DNA from: Oribacterium sp. KHPX15
GTDB lineage: Bacteria; Bacillota; Clostridia; Lachnospirales; Lachnospiraceae
Reading direction: 5' to 3'
Length of the DNA stretch: 56,918 nt
NCBI RefSeq assembly: GCF_900107835.1
Contig: NZ_FNRG01000026.1
Location: forward strand, 1-56,918
Part shown: one piece after another, positions 7,671 through 15,780 of the stretch
Numbering within the stretch: position 1 is the first letter of the stretch
Layout: every line of letters begins with the position of its first letter
Notes under the pieces: model-generated
Seen by the model: the letters and a program-made list of their open reading frames with translations, nothing else
Database searches by the model: none
What the model was told of the DNA's origin: nothing
Made by a program: the position numbers and the translations under genes

Positions 7671-8963
7671 TTACTTAGTAGTAAAGTACTTCTCAGGAAC
7701 CTCAATCTCTGTTGATCCCATGTACTTACCAGGATCGCCCATGATGTATGTATCCTGATAGATAAGGAATGTATTGTCAGCCTTAACACCTGTATCAGCA
7801 TTTGTATAGTTTGAACCGTTCCAAGCTGCTCCAGGTGAGAACTCCTCATAAGCCTTTGAGATATCGTCGATATCTGTAAGCTCGCTGTTTCCGTCTATAA
7901 CGTTCATAGCGTGCTGTGCAAGACCTGCAGAAACTGTGTAGCCATATGAATAAGCCCATGTTCCGAATCTGCCTGCACCGCCTTTTTCAACAACTGCACT
8001 CTCAACCTTTGCAAGGATCTTTGTGAAATCTCCTGCTTCCTCTGTAAGGTCAAGTCCAAGTGCTCCCGGATATCCCATAAGAGGTGATGGAAGATCAGCC
8101 TCGATGAAGTATCCGCCGTTCTCGAGAAGTCCTCTGAGAAGCGGCTCTGTGTGAGCATCATTTGTACAGAAGTAAGCTGAATTCTGACCATACTTCTCAA
8201 CCCACTCAGGAACGTGCTCAGCGATGTAAGCCTGTGCACCAGGTACACCAACGTCAGTTGTAGGATCCGGAGCGGACTCCATTACGAAATTCATACCAAA
8301 CTCTTCACAAGCAGCCTTCATGATAGCAACACGACGGCTCATGGTCTCGTATGAAAGGTGACGAGGGAATGAGATGTGAACGAAAGTATCGCAGCCAAGC
8401 TCGTGAGCTGTACGGATAATGAGATATCCACGTGCTACGAAATCGTTGTTACATACAAGGTCTGCCGCGCTTCCGATCTCAGGAAGATCCTCATGTGACT
8501 CACCTGCGATACAGATGATGTCAGGTCTTCTTTCCTTGATCTGACGGAATGCCTCTGTTGTTCCCGGGATAGCCTGGTTAACAATGATTGCCTTCATTTC
8601 AGGATCATCAGAAAGGTTAACGATGGTCTGAACAGTTGTCTCAAGCTCCTCTGTGAAGTTATCAGGATATGTAGCAAGGATAACTCTGTCCTCACCATAC
8701 TTAGCCTGGAATGCTTCAGCTCCTCTTCTGTCATCCTCTGACTGTGAAACTGAACCGGTTACGATACCGATGTGGTAGTCTGAATCTGCTTCAGCAGCTT
8801 CAGTTGCAGCTTCAGTCTCTGCCTTGTCATCCTTGGCAGCCTCTGTTGCAGCCTCTGTCTTTGCTACTGTCTCAATAGTTGCTCCTCCGTTACTGCTTCC
8901 GCAGGCTGTGAGAACTGTTGAGAGCAAAAGAACAGATGCCATGACTTTTGCAATTCTTTTCAT
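7671..8963 (-). CDS. DUF3798-type solute-binding lipoprotein
   Basis: A 430-residue exported receptor. It begins MKRIAKVMASVLLLSTVLTACGSS, a lipoprotein signal with the lipobox LTAC, so Cys21 is the predicted lipid anchor. Residues 30-60 are a low-complexity Thr/Glu/Ala linker (repeats of EAATEAA). The rest (from HIGIVTGSVSQSEDDRRGAE) is the DUF3798 periplasmic-binding-protein-like fold as I remember the family. It is the first gene of the ABC operon, with ribosome-binding site GAAGGAGG. The ligand is unknown; the family is not a classical ribose or purine receptor, so naming a sugar would be a guess. Confidence 0.85.
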   Translation of the reverse strand: MKRIAKVMASVLLLSTVLTACGSSNGGATIETVAKTEAATEAAKDDKAETEAATEAAEADSDYHIGIVTGSVSQSEDDRRGAEAFQAKYGEDRVILATYPDNFTEELETTVQTIVNLSDDPEMKAIIVNQAIPGTTEAFRQIKERRPDIICIAGESHEDLPEIGSAADLVCNNDFVARGYLIIRTAHELGCDTFVHISFPRHLSYETMSRRVAIMKAACEEFGMNFVMESAPDPTTDVGVPGAQAYIAEHVPEWVEKYGQNSAYFCTNDAHTEPLLRGLLENGGYFIEADLPSPLMGYPGALGLDLTEEAGDFTKILAKVESAVVEKGGAGRFGTWAYSYGYTVSAGLAQHAMNVIDGNSELTDIDDISKAYEEFSPGAAWNGSNYTNADTGVKADNTFLIYQDTYIMGDPGKYMGSTEIEVPEKYFTTK

Positions 8964-9072
8964 ACAATTTCCTCCTTCTTTTGTGAATAGATACTATATA
9001 TATACATATTTCAGCCATATGTAGTATCCACACGCACTTTAGCACTTTTATGCTTTAACGCCGCATAACACG

Positions 9073-9101
9073 AGTATAGCAAACTATATTTCCTCAAACA
9101 A
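9073..9101 (-). promoter_or_regulatory. promoter of the ABC uptake operon
   Basis: On the minus strand TTGTTT (9101-9096) and TATACT (9078-9073) are separated by 17 bp, a good vegetative promoter, about 110 bp upstream of the receptor start. An inverted repeat ACATAT-N7-ATATGT at 9004-9022 lies in the leader and could be a regulator site. Confidence 0.55.
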
Positions 9102-9182
9102 TATAAAGTATTACAATTAGTTATTTTTAACATAAAAATTTTTTTATTCATAACCTCAACGAATATCTTACTGATTTCATAA

Positions 9183-9214
9183 AATAAAAAAAGATGGCCA
9201 CAAATTTGACCACC
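9183..9214 (-). terminator. terminator of the cell-wall operon
   Basis: GATGGCCA (9193-9200) pairs with TGACCACC (9207-9214) using two G-U pairs. On the minus strand the stem is followed by TTTTTTTATTTT. It lies about 33 bp after the polysaccharide deacetylase stop codon. Confidence 0.75.
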
Positions 9215-9246
9215 TTTTCTGCTTAACTTAAATATATGGGATAATG

Positions 9247-10341
9247 TTATCCCCTCATATGATATACTTCAGTACCTGGAACCATATCATATCCTTTTGC
9301 CTTAGCCATTTCACTTACAGTCACAAGCTGGAACCCCTTCTCCTGAAGAGCAGGAATGAGATACTCGGCTGCTGTGGCCGTTTCAGCATAGGTGTCATGC
9401 ATGAGTACAATGTCTCCGTCCTTAGCCTGTTCAAGCACTACCTTTATGGTGTTATCCGGGTCCTTGGTTGAATAATCAAGCGTATCCACTGACCATATGA
9501 TCATGGGAAGTCCCAGCTCTCCTACCTTGGCATTGATCTCAGCGGTACGGTTTCCTCCCGGTGGTCTGAAAACTGTGGGCGCGACTTTCACGGTCTCCTC
9601 CACCATATAGTCACATTGCCGGATGACGGTTCTTATATCCTCAAGAGGGATGGTATCAAGGTAATTATGTGTATAGGTATGGTTTCCGAGCTCGCATCCA
9701 AGCTCCACCATCCTCTTTACACAGTCATTGTTTTCACCCACAACTCTGCTTCCCTGCATAAAGAAAGTCACATGACCTCCGTTATTCTGAATGGAATCCA
9801 GTATGCGGTTTGTAACATCAGCTTTGGGTCCGTCATCAAAGGTCAGAGCTATCATAGGCTTTGAGGGATCGATCCAGCTTATATCCACCGGTGACTCCAG
9901 GAACTGATTGTTCATGGCCACATACTGATCAGGTATCAGATATTTCTTAAGAACATATCCGGTTTTTCCGTCAAAACTGAACTGTTCCCAACCTTCGATA
10001 TTTCGCTCTACCACCACTTCAGCGTTTTCATCAAGTATTCCCAGAACTTCAGAATCACTTTCAGAATCGGCGTGAACGTTTACAGCCGTCAGTACTCTCG
10101 AAGTATAAGGGAACTCAAATTTTGCTCTCTCTATCTTATCGCTCTCGATTACGATCTTTTCCTGCTCGCCTGAAGCTCCGTCAGATGTTCCATCAGACTC
10201 TTCCGAAGTAACAGCCGTCTCCTCGGCTGTTGTTTCTGTCTTCCCATTTACCTCAGGAATCCCCGCTGCATTGCAGGCGGCAGCTTCTGCCATCAATGCT
10301 CCCGCTGCTGCCAAAATCAAAAAAATGTTCAGCCTCTTCAT
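9247..10341 (-). CDS. exported polysaccharide deacetylase with SH3b domain
   Basis: A 364-residue extracytoplasmic enzyme. The N-terminus (MKRLNIFLILAAAGALMAEA) is a signal sequence, followed by a Ser/Thr/Glu linker, an SH3b-type wall-binding domain (about 85-140: VNVHADSESDSEVLG through GYVLKKYL) and a NodB deacetylase domain. Catalytic motifs are all present: TFDDGP, the zinc pair in HTYTH, RPPGG and LMHD. It should remove acetyl groups from peptidoglycan or another surface glycan. The ATG at 10341 is chosen because the signal peptide starts there; an in-frame earlier start exists at 10416. It follows the L,D-transpeptidase gene by 67 bp, suggesting a joint wall-remodelling role. Confidence 0.88.
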   Translation of the reverse strand: MKRLNIFLILAAAGALMAEAAACNAAGIPEVNGKTETTAEETAVTSEESDGTSDGASGEQEKIVIESDKIERAKFEFPYTSRVLTAVNVHADSESDSEVLGILDENAEVVVERNIEGWEQFSFDGKTGYVLKKYLIPDQYVAMNNQFLESPVDISWIDPSKPMIALTFDDGPKADVTNRILDSIQNNGGHVTFFMQGSRVVGENNDCVKRMVELGCELGNHTYTHNYLDTIPLEDIRTVIRQCDYMVEETVKVAPTVFRPPGGNRTAEINAKVGELGLPMIIWSVDTLDYSTKDPDNTIKVVLEQAKDGDIVLMHDTYAETATAAEYLIPALQEKGFQLVTVSEMAKAKGYDMVPGTEVYHMRG

Positions 10342-10360
10342 ACTTATTCCATTACCCCTT

Positions 10361-10385
10361 TGTTTTTTAATCTGACATACAGATG
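10361..10385 (-). repeat. dispersed intergenic repeat, copy 2
   Basis: On the minus strand this reads CATCTGTATGTCAGATTAAA and more A's. ATCTG and CAGAT can form a small hairpin around TATGT. It lies 20 bp upstream of the deacetylase start codon, inside the two-gene operon. Confidence 0.6.
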
Positions 10386-10408
10386 TCTCTGTTTTTAACT
10401 CTTTCCTG

Positions 10409-11308
10409 TCACTCAACTATATAAACTCTGTCCCCAAGCTCCATCACATCATAGATGTCTCTGACCCACTCGTTCTTAACTCCGATACACCCCCGGGTGG
10501 CATCCATGAGCTGGCCGTTACCATGGATCTCGATACCTCCACCGAGTCCTGTCTTTCCGGAAGGTTTCTCCAGATTCCGGTTTTCATTCAGGAGCTCAGT
10601 AAATGTTGACTGCCCTATGATGCCTTTTTTCAGTCCATTCTCTGCATCCACTATGTTCGGATAGTTTACCTTCATTTCCTCTTTCAGGGCATCAGACACT
10701 TTCATTTCACATATGTAATAGTATCCCACAGGAGTTTTATAATCCCCCTGTTTTTCCTTGTTGCCTTCACCCGCCCCCGCAGTTGCCATATAGGATTTTA
10801 TAACATTTCCGTTTTCCCAAACCTCCAGGTAGTGGGAAGACTTGTCATAGGCAATAGCTCTTCTTCCATGGCTGGCATATTTCATAAAGGTCTTGTTAAT
10901 GTTGTTGTCCTGAGGATTAAGCTTTACACCGTCAATGTCAACATAGGCAGTTCTGTCCGGAACGAGACGGTCTCTCACCATCTCCCCGTTCTCATCAAAA
11001 TACCTTTCAAGCCCATCAGGACATATCATGTATCTGTTTCTTACTCCATGCAAAACCGCAGCTTCCTGTGCTTCCAGGATGCCCGCGGCATGTGCAGGAT
11101 TAGACACCGGGCTGCCGAATCTGGCTGCACCGCCCAGCGCCGCTACATCTACGACTCCGTCATAATTTGGATCATCCTCGTCCTCCACAGCGTATGATGA
11201 CAATGTCATACATCCGGAAATGATGGTCAGGGAAAGAAGGGCAGCTAACATATGAAACCGGGATTTCTTTCTTTTTTTGTTTTTAGCACACGCAAGATGC
11301 CTGATCAT
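10409..11308 (-). CDS. L,D-transpeptidase (YkuD fold), exported
   Basis: A 299-residue exported protein. The start carries a basic stretch (KNKKRKKSR) and a membrane/signal segment with MLAALLSLTIISGC, which could be a lipobox (ISGC). The C-terminal half is the YkuD catalytic domain: IEIHGNG supplies the conserved His-Gly and ATRGCIGV contains the nucleophile Cys, with Arg in the place often held by His in the SHGC motif. It makes 3-3 crosslinks in peptidoglycan or attaches proteins to the wall. The ATG at 11308 is chosen because AAAAGGGGTGATAGT lies directly before it; the in-frame TTG at 11341 has no such site. Iteron-like sequence lies just upstream. Confidence 0.88.
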   Translation of the reverse strand: MIRHLACAKNKKRKKSRFHMLAALLSLTIISGCMTLSSYAVEDEDDPNYDGVVDVAALGGAARFGSPVSNPAHAAGILEAQEAAVLHGVRNRYMICPDGLERYFDENGEMVRDRLVPDRTAYVDIDGVKLNPQDNNINKTFMKYASHGRRAIAYDKSSHYLEVWENGNVIKSYMATAGAGEGNKEKQGDYKTPVGYYYICEMKVSDALKEEMKVNYPNIVDAENGLKKGIIGQSTFTELLNENRNLEKPSGKTGLGGGIEIHGNGQLMDATRGCIGVKNEWVRDIYDVMELGDRVYIVE

Positions 11309-11324
11309 ACTATCACCCCTTTTA

Positions 11325-11390
11325 ACCGTAAAATCACTCAACCTTCACAATCACTGCTAAATGATCTATATTCTAAAGGTTGAGTATTCA
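11325..11390. repeat. two iteron-like sequences outside the origin
   Basis: ACCGTAAAATCACTCAACCT begins at 11325 in the same form as the origin iterons (compare the copy at 17792). A second, inverted copy, AAGGTTGAGTATTCA, lies at 11376-11390. They sit in the leader/promoter region of the L,D-transpeptidase gene, 17-82 bp upstream of its start, about 6 kb from the origin array. Binding by the Rep protein is inference. Confidence 0.6.
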
Positions 11391-11407
11391 TACTTCCATT
11401 TAAAGCC

Positions 11408-13882
11408 TTAATCTAATTCTTCCAATGCTCCCAGATACCTGTCAACATATCCAAGTATCTCGTCAGCATTATCTCCATCTTTTATATAGGTAATGTATCC
11501 TTGCAGCGAATCCGCCTTTGCCTTCAGAACTTTGGCACGGGAATCAACAAATATCCTGCTTTCATACTTGCTGTTTCTCGCATCCTGCATGAGATTGCAT
11601 GCTGCACTGTTTCCATCCAGAGCTATCATTACGGACTGGCGACGCTTGAATATTTCATAGGCAAAGCTCTTGTAGGTACCAAGTGGCGATGATTCTATGG
11701 ACACCCGGATTCCGACATTGGCTTCCCTCAGCTTATTCATCTCTTCTTCGGTGGTCGTAGCAGGCACAAAAACAAAAATCTGATATCTGTCACCGGCTTG
11801 TTCCAGCACATACTTTTCATAGCCAGTCATGGAAGGTCCCACAACGAAAAACATCTTGCCGGGATCTCCCTTATTTATAAGGTCATTAAGAAAGGCGCAT
11901 TCCTGTTCACGGAGCTTTGTCACGTGGTGTGCATTATTGAAACTTCCTCCGGCAATAACTACAGGAATGAGGTCCTCCGGCATCTCCTTTATCTTATCCT
12001 TGAATTCAAGGGCGCTGTCATATTTTCTTTCTCCGCCGTCAAGGTCCATAAACGACTCTGACTCGGCATCGATCCTTTCCTTCAGGAATTCTTCCGGTGA
12101 CATACCCTTGCACATTGCATAGAATTTCTGGATCTTTTCATTAAACTCAAACATAGACTTACTGAGTATGGCATCTTCCGCCTTACGCATCTTTAAAAAG
12201 TCCTTATGGTTAAGGTCCAGCATACGCTCAAGAGACAGCTGTTCGTCAATGGAATCCGTTCCGTAAAGTGCTCCGCCGTCTGTTCCCTGGATACATGCTA
12301 TACCGCTGTTTAAATACTGTTTTAACGGGTGGGTATCCAGTGTTGAAAGGTTATTGAGACGAACATTGGAAGTGATCTGGAATTCAAGCACAACCTTCAG
12401 CTCGCAAAGCTTTCTGATAAGCTCCCTTCCCTTTTCCGTATCAAGATCCGCAGTATAAAGTCCGTGACCTATTCTCATATGAGGAAAATTCTGATCCTCT
12501 GCCAATGCTTCCTCAACACATTTAATACTGTTGAAAACATTATCCGGAAGGGAGTCATTTTCACCCGCATGAATCCTGACAACATAGGACGGAATATCCT
12601 TCGCGATTTTAACGATGGCTCCGATAACCGATTTCAGTTCAAGGATATCATTGATCTCCTCGCCTACAAAATCGCTGCCCGCAATATACGGATCCACAGC
12701 CACGGCCTTCAGCACCTGAAGATTCTCCGTGAAATAATTACCGCGGGCTACCTGGTCCTTCAAAATAGTAAGAGGGATACGCCTGAGAGCGGCAAGGAAT
12801 CTCAGTGTTACGCCGGTTTCTCTGGTGATCTTCGGCATAACCTCATGTATCTGCTGTAAGGTCTCTGCCGCTTCCTCTTTCTTCACAAGGGCGGTATCCG
12901 AAATTTCGGCATAAACGATTCCGTTTTTCTGGTAAGCTCTTGCAGTCCAGAGAAGCTTATCCTGATACAGAGTGTTGTCAGCGTAATCCGGATTTCTCCT
13001 GTCCTGCTCCATCTGCTTAAGAGCATTAACGATATCTTTATCCGGTACAGACTCAATATCCTTGATCTTTATTTTCTTCCGGGCTTCCACTCCCTTTGTG
13101 AATACATACCTGTAAATGTATACCTTCTCAAGATTTGTGAAGACTGCCTGACCATCCTTCATCACCGCAAGGGATGCCCTTATCTTCGGAATGTTATAAC
13201 GGCTTCCGGAAATATTGTTAAGGATCAGATCCGCAAAATTGATCTCCGTGTTGTCATCTATTTTTCTTTCGAGATATTTACCCTGAAGACCGCTGTTTTT
13301 AAATTTTACAGCGACCTTCTTTCTCTGCTCCTCCAGAGCTTCACGCTGCTCGGGAGTGATCTTCAAGCCCAGCTTTTTGATGTAATAGTAAGGATACCTT
13401 ATCTGATGATGGATGCCCATGGCGATGAGAATATCCGGGCTCAGGTTTGCACTTCTGTGGGTATGAAGATCCGTATGGAATTTCACATCCTCCCTGATGT
13501 AGGTCTTTACCAGAGTCTTTCTGATATCCAGAAGATATCCCTTTGTCTGACTCATAAGAGTTTTTGCGATGGCAGGCACATAGGCCTTTCTCTCGATAGT
13601 CCCGTCGGGATAGATATTGGCAACCTTGGTATCTCCCATCCTGAGTATGTAGACCTTTTCATTTTCTCCATTAAAATAACAAGGGACCATGCCTTCGATC
13701 ACCTTAAGTCCCTCTGAATTATAAGTAATGGGAAGATCACACACCTTGGCAAAATTTGTTATCAGATTTCCGGTGCCGTGGTTTGGTGTCTCAAGTATGT
13801 AGGACATCACATCGTCATTCATGCTTAAAGTTACGATAACATCCTTTTCCTTATCCAGATAAAATTTTCCAAAATATGCCAT
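11408..13882 (-). CDS. large adenosine/AMP deaminase-like protein with extra N- and C-terminal domains
   Basis: An 824-residue protein, more than twice the usual length of adenosine deaminase. Residues 1-130 are an unassigned domain. The central part is the metal-dependent deaminase barrel with its signature residues: HTH at 140-142 (metal), HAGEN at 438-442 (metal His and acid Glu), IGHG at 471-474 and TDGG at 534-537 (metal Asp). There is a long insertion between the first and second motifs. From about 637 (DLIPVVIAGGSFNN) to the end is a separate alpha/beta domain of Rossmann-like appearance with a possible glycine-rich nucleotide loop. All catalytic residues are present, so it should deaminate an adenine nucleoside or nucleotide. 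It follows a YfbR-like nucleotidase gene on the same strand. Confidence 0.75.
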   Translation of the reverse strand: MAYFGKFYLDKEKDVIVTLSMNDDVMSYILETPNHGTGNLITNFAKVCDLPITYNSEGLKVIEGMVPCYFNGENEKVYILRMGDTKVANIYPDGTIERKAYVPAIAKTLMSQTKGYLLDIRKTLVKTYIREDVKFHTDLHTHRSANLSPDILIAMGIHHQIRYPYYYIKKLGLKITPEQREALEEQRKKVAVKFKNSGLQGKYLERKIDDNTEINFADLILNNISGSRYNIPKIRASLAVMKDGQAVFTNLEKVYIYRYVFTKGVEARKKIKIKDIESVPDKDIVNALKQMEQDRRNPDYADNTLYQDKLLWTARAYQKNGIVYAEISDTALVKKEEAAETLQQIHEVMPKITRETGVTLRFLAALRRIPLTILKDQVARGNYFTENLQVLKAVAVDPYIAGSDFVGEEINDILELKSVIGAIVKIAKDIPSYVVRIHAGENDSLPDNVFNSIKCVEEALAEDQNFPHMRIGHGLYTADLDTEKGRELIRKLCELKVVLEFQITSNVRLNNLSTLDTHPLKQYLNSGIACIQGTDGGALYGTDSIDEQLSLERMLDLNHKDFLKMRKAEDAILSKSMFEFNEKIQKFYAMCKGMSPEEFLKERIDAESESFMDLDGGERKYDSALEFKDKIKEMPEDLIPVVIAGGSFNNAHHVTKLREQECAFLNDLINKGDPGKMFFVVGPSMTGYEKYVLEQAGDRYQIFVFVPATTTEEEMNKLREANVGIRVSIESSPLGTYKSFAYEIFKRRQSVMIALDGNSAACNLMQDARNSKYESRIFVDSRAKVLKAKADSLQGYITYIKDGDNADEILGYVDRYLGALEELD

Positions 13883-14004
13883 ATCAGATACCTTTTTAAT
13901 GTGAAAACTACAGTTTGGATCCCCATGCCTGCCGTTGAAACTTCACACGACTAAAACCTCGATGATGTATCGCCGCAAAGCTTAAACACGGGAAATGTCA
14001 TCAC

Positions 14005-14607
14005 TCACAGTGCCAGTTCATCCAGTGTATTGCCATAGGAGTTCAAAAATTCATCCATAAAATCCTTTACTTCAGGACACTCTTCCTTCATTTTATCCAG
14101 GGCTTTCAATGTTGACTTTTGTGCTGTAATGAACTCTTTATTGCCGGATCTTTCTTCTTCAATGCACTTGATCAGTGCCGATAATTTATCGGCTGCTTTC
14201 ACCAGCTTACGCATATACATTTCATCTTCATCATCTTTATTTGGCTTGAAAATGCTGCTGAACGCCGGTCTCAGATCATCGGGAAGTCTTTCCAGAAGAT
14301 GATCCTCTGCTATACGTTCAACCGTTTTGTAAGCATGCTTTATTTCTTCATTATAATACTTTACAGGAGTGGGCATATCTCCGGTAATGATCTCAGAGGC
14401 ATCGTGATAGATGCCGATTAGTGCAGCTCTTTCGCCGTCAAGATGTCTCCCGTATCTTACATTACCTATTATACATAATGCATGGGCGATCATAGAAACT
14501 TCGACTGCATGTTCACTGAGATTTTCCGGACGGGAGTTCCTCATAAGTGCCCATCTCTCGATATATTTCATTCTGGATATAGTTGCAAAAAAAGTATAAT
14601 TATTCAT
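14005..14607 (-). CDS. YfbR-like HD-domain 5'-nucleotidase
   Basis: A 200-residue HD-domain phosphohydrolase, the same length as E. coli YfbR, which dephosphorylates deoxyribonucleoside 5'-monophosphates. Metal ligands are visible: His in NLSEHAVEV, the HD pair in GIYHDASEI and a later Asp in VKAADKLSA. It opens FFATISRMKYIERWALMRN, typical of YfbR. Ribosome-binding site CGGAG lies 5 bp before the ATG. It is 122 bp upstream of the large deaminase, so the two may act in sequence: nucleotide to nucleoside to deaminated nucleoside. The specific substrate is inference. Confidence 0.85.
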   Translation of the reverse strand: MNNYTFFATISRMKYIERWALMRNSRPENLSEHAVEVSMIAHALCIIGNVRYGRHLDGERAALIGIYHDASEIITGDMPTPVKYYNEEIKHAYKTVERIAEDHLLERLPDDLRPAFSSIFKPNKDDEDEMYMRKLVKAADKLSALIKCIEEERSGNKEFITAQKSTLKALDKMKEECPEVKDFMDEFLNSYGNTLDELAL

Positions 14608-14881
14608 TGTTACTCCGATAATCAGATGTTTTTGTATTTTTATTATTTTTTATCCCTGATTTTCCGTTCTTAATACCGATCTCCCGAATATCCCCGAAAA
14701 TGATAAACGAGAGATTATATTATTATGAAATTTTTCTAATTTCGTAATATTTCGTTTGGTTTTGACGCTATTATAAATATACTTCATTTCTATGCATTAT
14801 TCGTTTTATTTTTAACGATTATGCATTCTATGATTTATGATTTGTCACCTTTAGGATCGGTTTTTGGGAGGGGGATAACAT

Positions 14882-15358
14882 ATGCAACTACAGATCAACG
14901 CCGAACAACGAAACCAGCTTTATAAAAAATGGAAAGAAGAGTACAAAGTCCGTACCGACATGCACAAAGAATTTCATAAGATTAAAAAGCGTTACCTTTG
15001 TGCCTATGCTTTTATTCTCCTGATGATGTACGGAGCCTACCAGATTTCCCTTAATTATGAGAAGTTCAGATTCTTTGAGGCTTATGATCTGTATCAGTTT
15101 TTTTTCACTGCCTGTCCTTTCTTCATCCTGCTTCTGGCTATTCATGAACTTGTTTTGTATAAAAGCATTCCGGATCCCGAAAAGATGGAAATTGATGACT
15201 TCTTTGTATTTCTTTCCTACAACGAATTCAGCAAAACCACAAAGATCATGGCCATGCCGCTAAGCGAACACTTCAAGATCAAGGATGATCCTGAAGCCAT
15301 CAGCAAAACAGAAAATTCAGAGAATTGCGTGATCATCGGTCAGGTAAATGATCAGTAG
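14882..15358 (+). CDS. two-TM membrane protein, function unknown
   Basis: A 158-residue protein with a charged N-terminus (residues 1-38), two hydrophobic segments (about 39-56, CAYAFILLMMYGAYQ, and 70-92, FFFTACPFFILLLAIHELVLY) and a cytoplasmic tail. A very strong ribosome-binding site (GGGAGGGGG) precedes the ATG. It is transcribed divergently from the nucleotidase gene and ends in its own terminator. I do not recognise the family. It is the last gene before the replication block. Confidence 0.7.
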   Translation: MQLQINAEQRNQLYKKWKEEYKVRTDMHKEFHKIKKRYLCAYAFILLMMYGAYQISLNYEKFRFFEAYDLYQFFFTACPFFILLLAIHELVLYKSIPDPEKMEIDDFFVFLSYNEFSKTTKIMAMPLSEHFKIKDDPEAISKTENSENCVIIGQVNDQ

Positions 15359-15400
15359 AAAGATTCCATACAGTTTTTATAATCGAGACCCGATAATTGA

Positions 15401-15426
15401 GAAGGGGAGCAAGCTCCCCTTCTTTT
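15401..15426 (+). terminator. terminator after the membrane protein gene
   Basis: GAAGGGGAGC (15401-15410) pairs with GCTCCCCTTC (15413-15422), followed on the plus strand by TTTTTA. The stem ends only a few bases from the stop codon of the opposing gene at 15426. Confidence 0.85.
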
Positions 15427-15779
15427 TATATAGCCATTTTCTTAGCTTTTCTATTTCTTATTGTTTCAACTATGGAAAGCTTTCTTTTTTCTTCCTTCGG
15501 CATCACCTTGCCATCCCAGGTATTAAAAATCTCCATCATCTTTCCGGTAAGCTGCCCTATGGTCATCTGTGACGCATCATCAATATACTTCAGAAGTTCA
15601 TCATCCGCAGTAATCTTTTCAATCCTCCACTCGGCATCCCCGACACTGGCAAAACCACCTTCTATTAAGTTTTTTTCCTTGTCTATGATGTCAAAGGATA
15701 CTCCATCACCTGACACAACATAGTAAATACCATGTCTTTTTCCGACTATTCCGTTTTTATATTCTTTAAACTTTGCCAT
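15426..15779 (-). CDS. small protein coupled to the replication initiator, function unknown
   Basis: A 117-residue soluble protein whose ATG lies one base after the stop codon of the Rep gene, so it is translationally coupled to it. The N-terminal half looks like a small beta domain (GIYYVVSGDGVSFDIIDKE) and the C-terminus is basic (KEEKRKLSIVETIRNRKAKK), compatible with nucleic-acid or protein contact. I do not recognise the family. Position suggests a role in replication or copy-number control; this is inference. Confidence 0.7.
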   Translation of the reverse strand: MAKFKEYKNGIVGKRHGIYYVVSGDGVSFDIIDKEKNLIEGGFASVGDAEWRIEKITADDELLKYIDDASQMTIGQLTGKMMEIFNTWDGKVMPKEEKRKLSIVETIRNRKAKKMAI

Positions 15780-15780
15780 T

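Noticed and set aside
11408-14607. A canonical RADAR defence operon
   Set aside because: The large deaminase recalls RdrB in size and fold, but no RdrA-like ATPase gene is adjacent and the partner is a YfbR-like nucleotidase.
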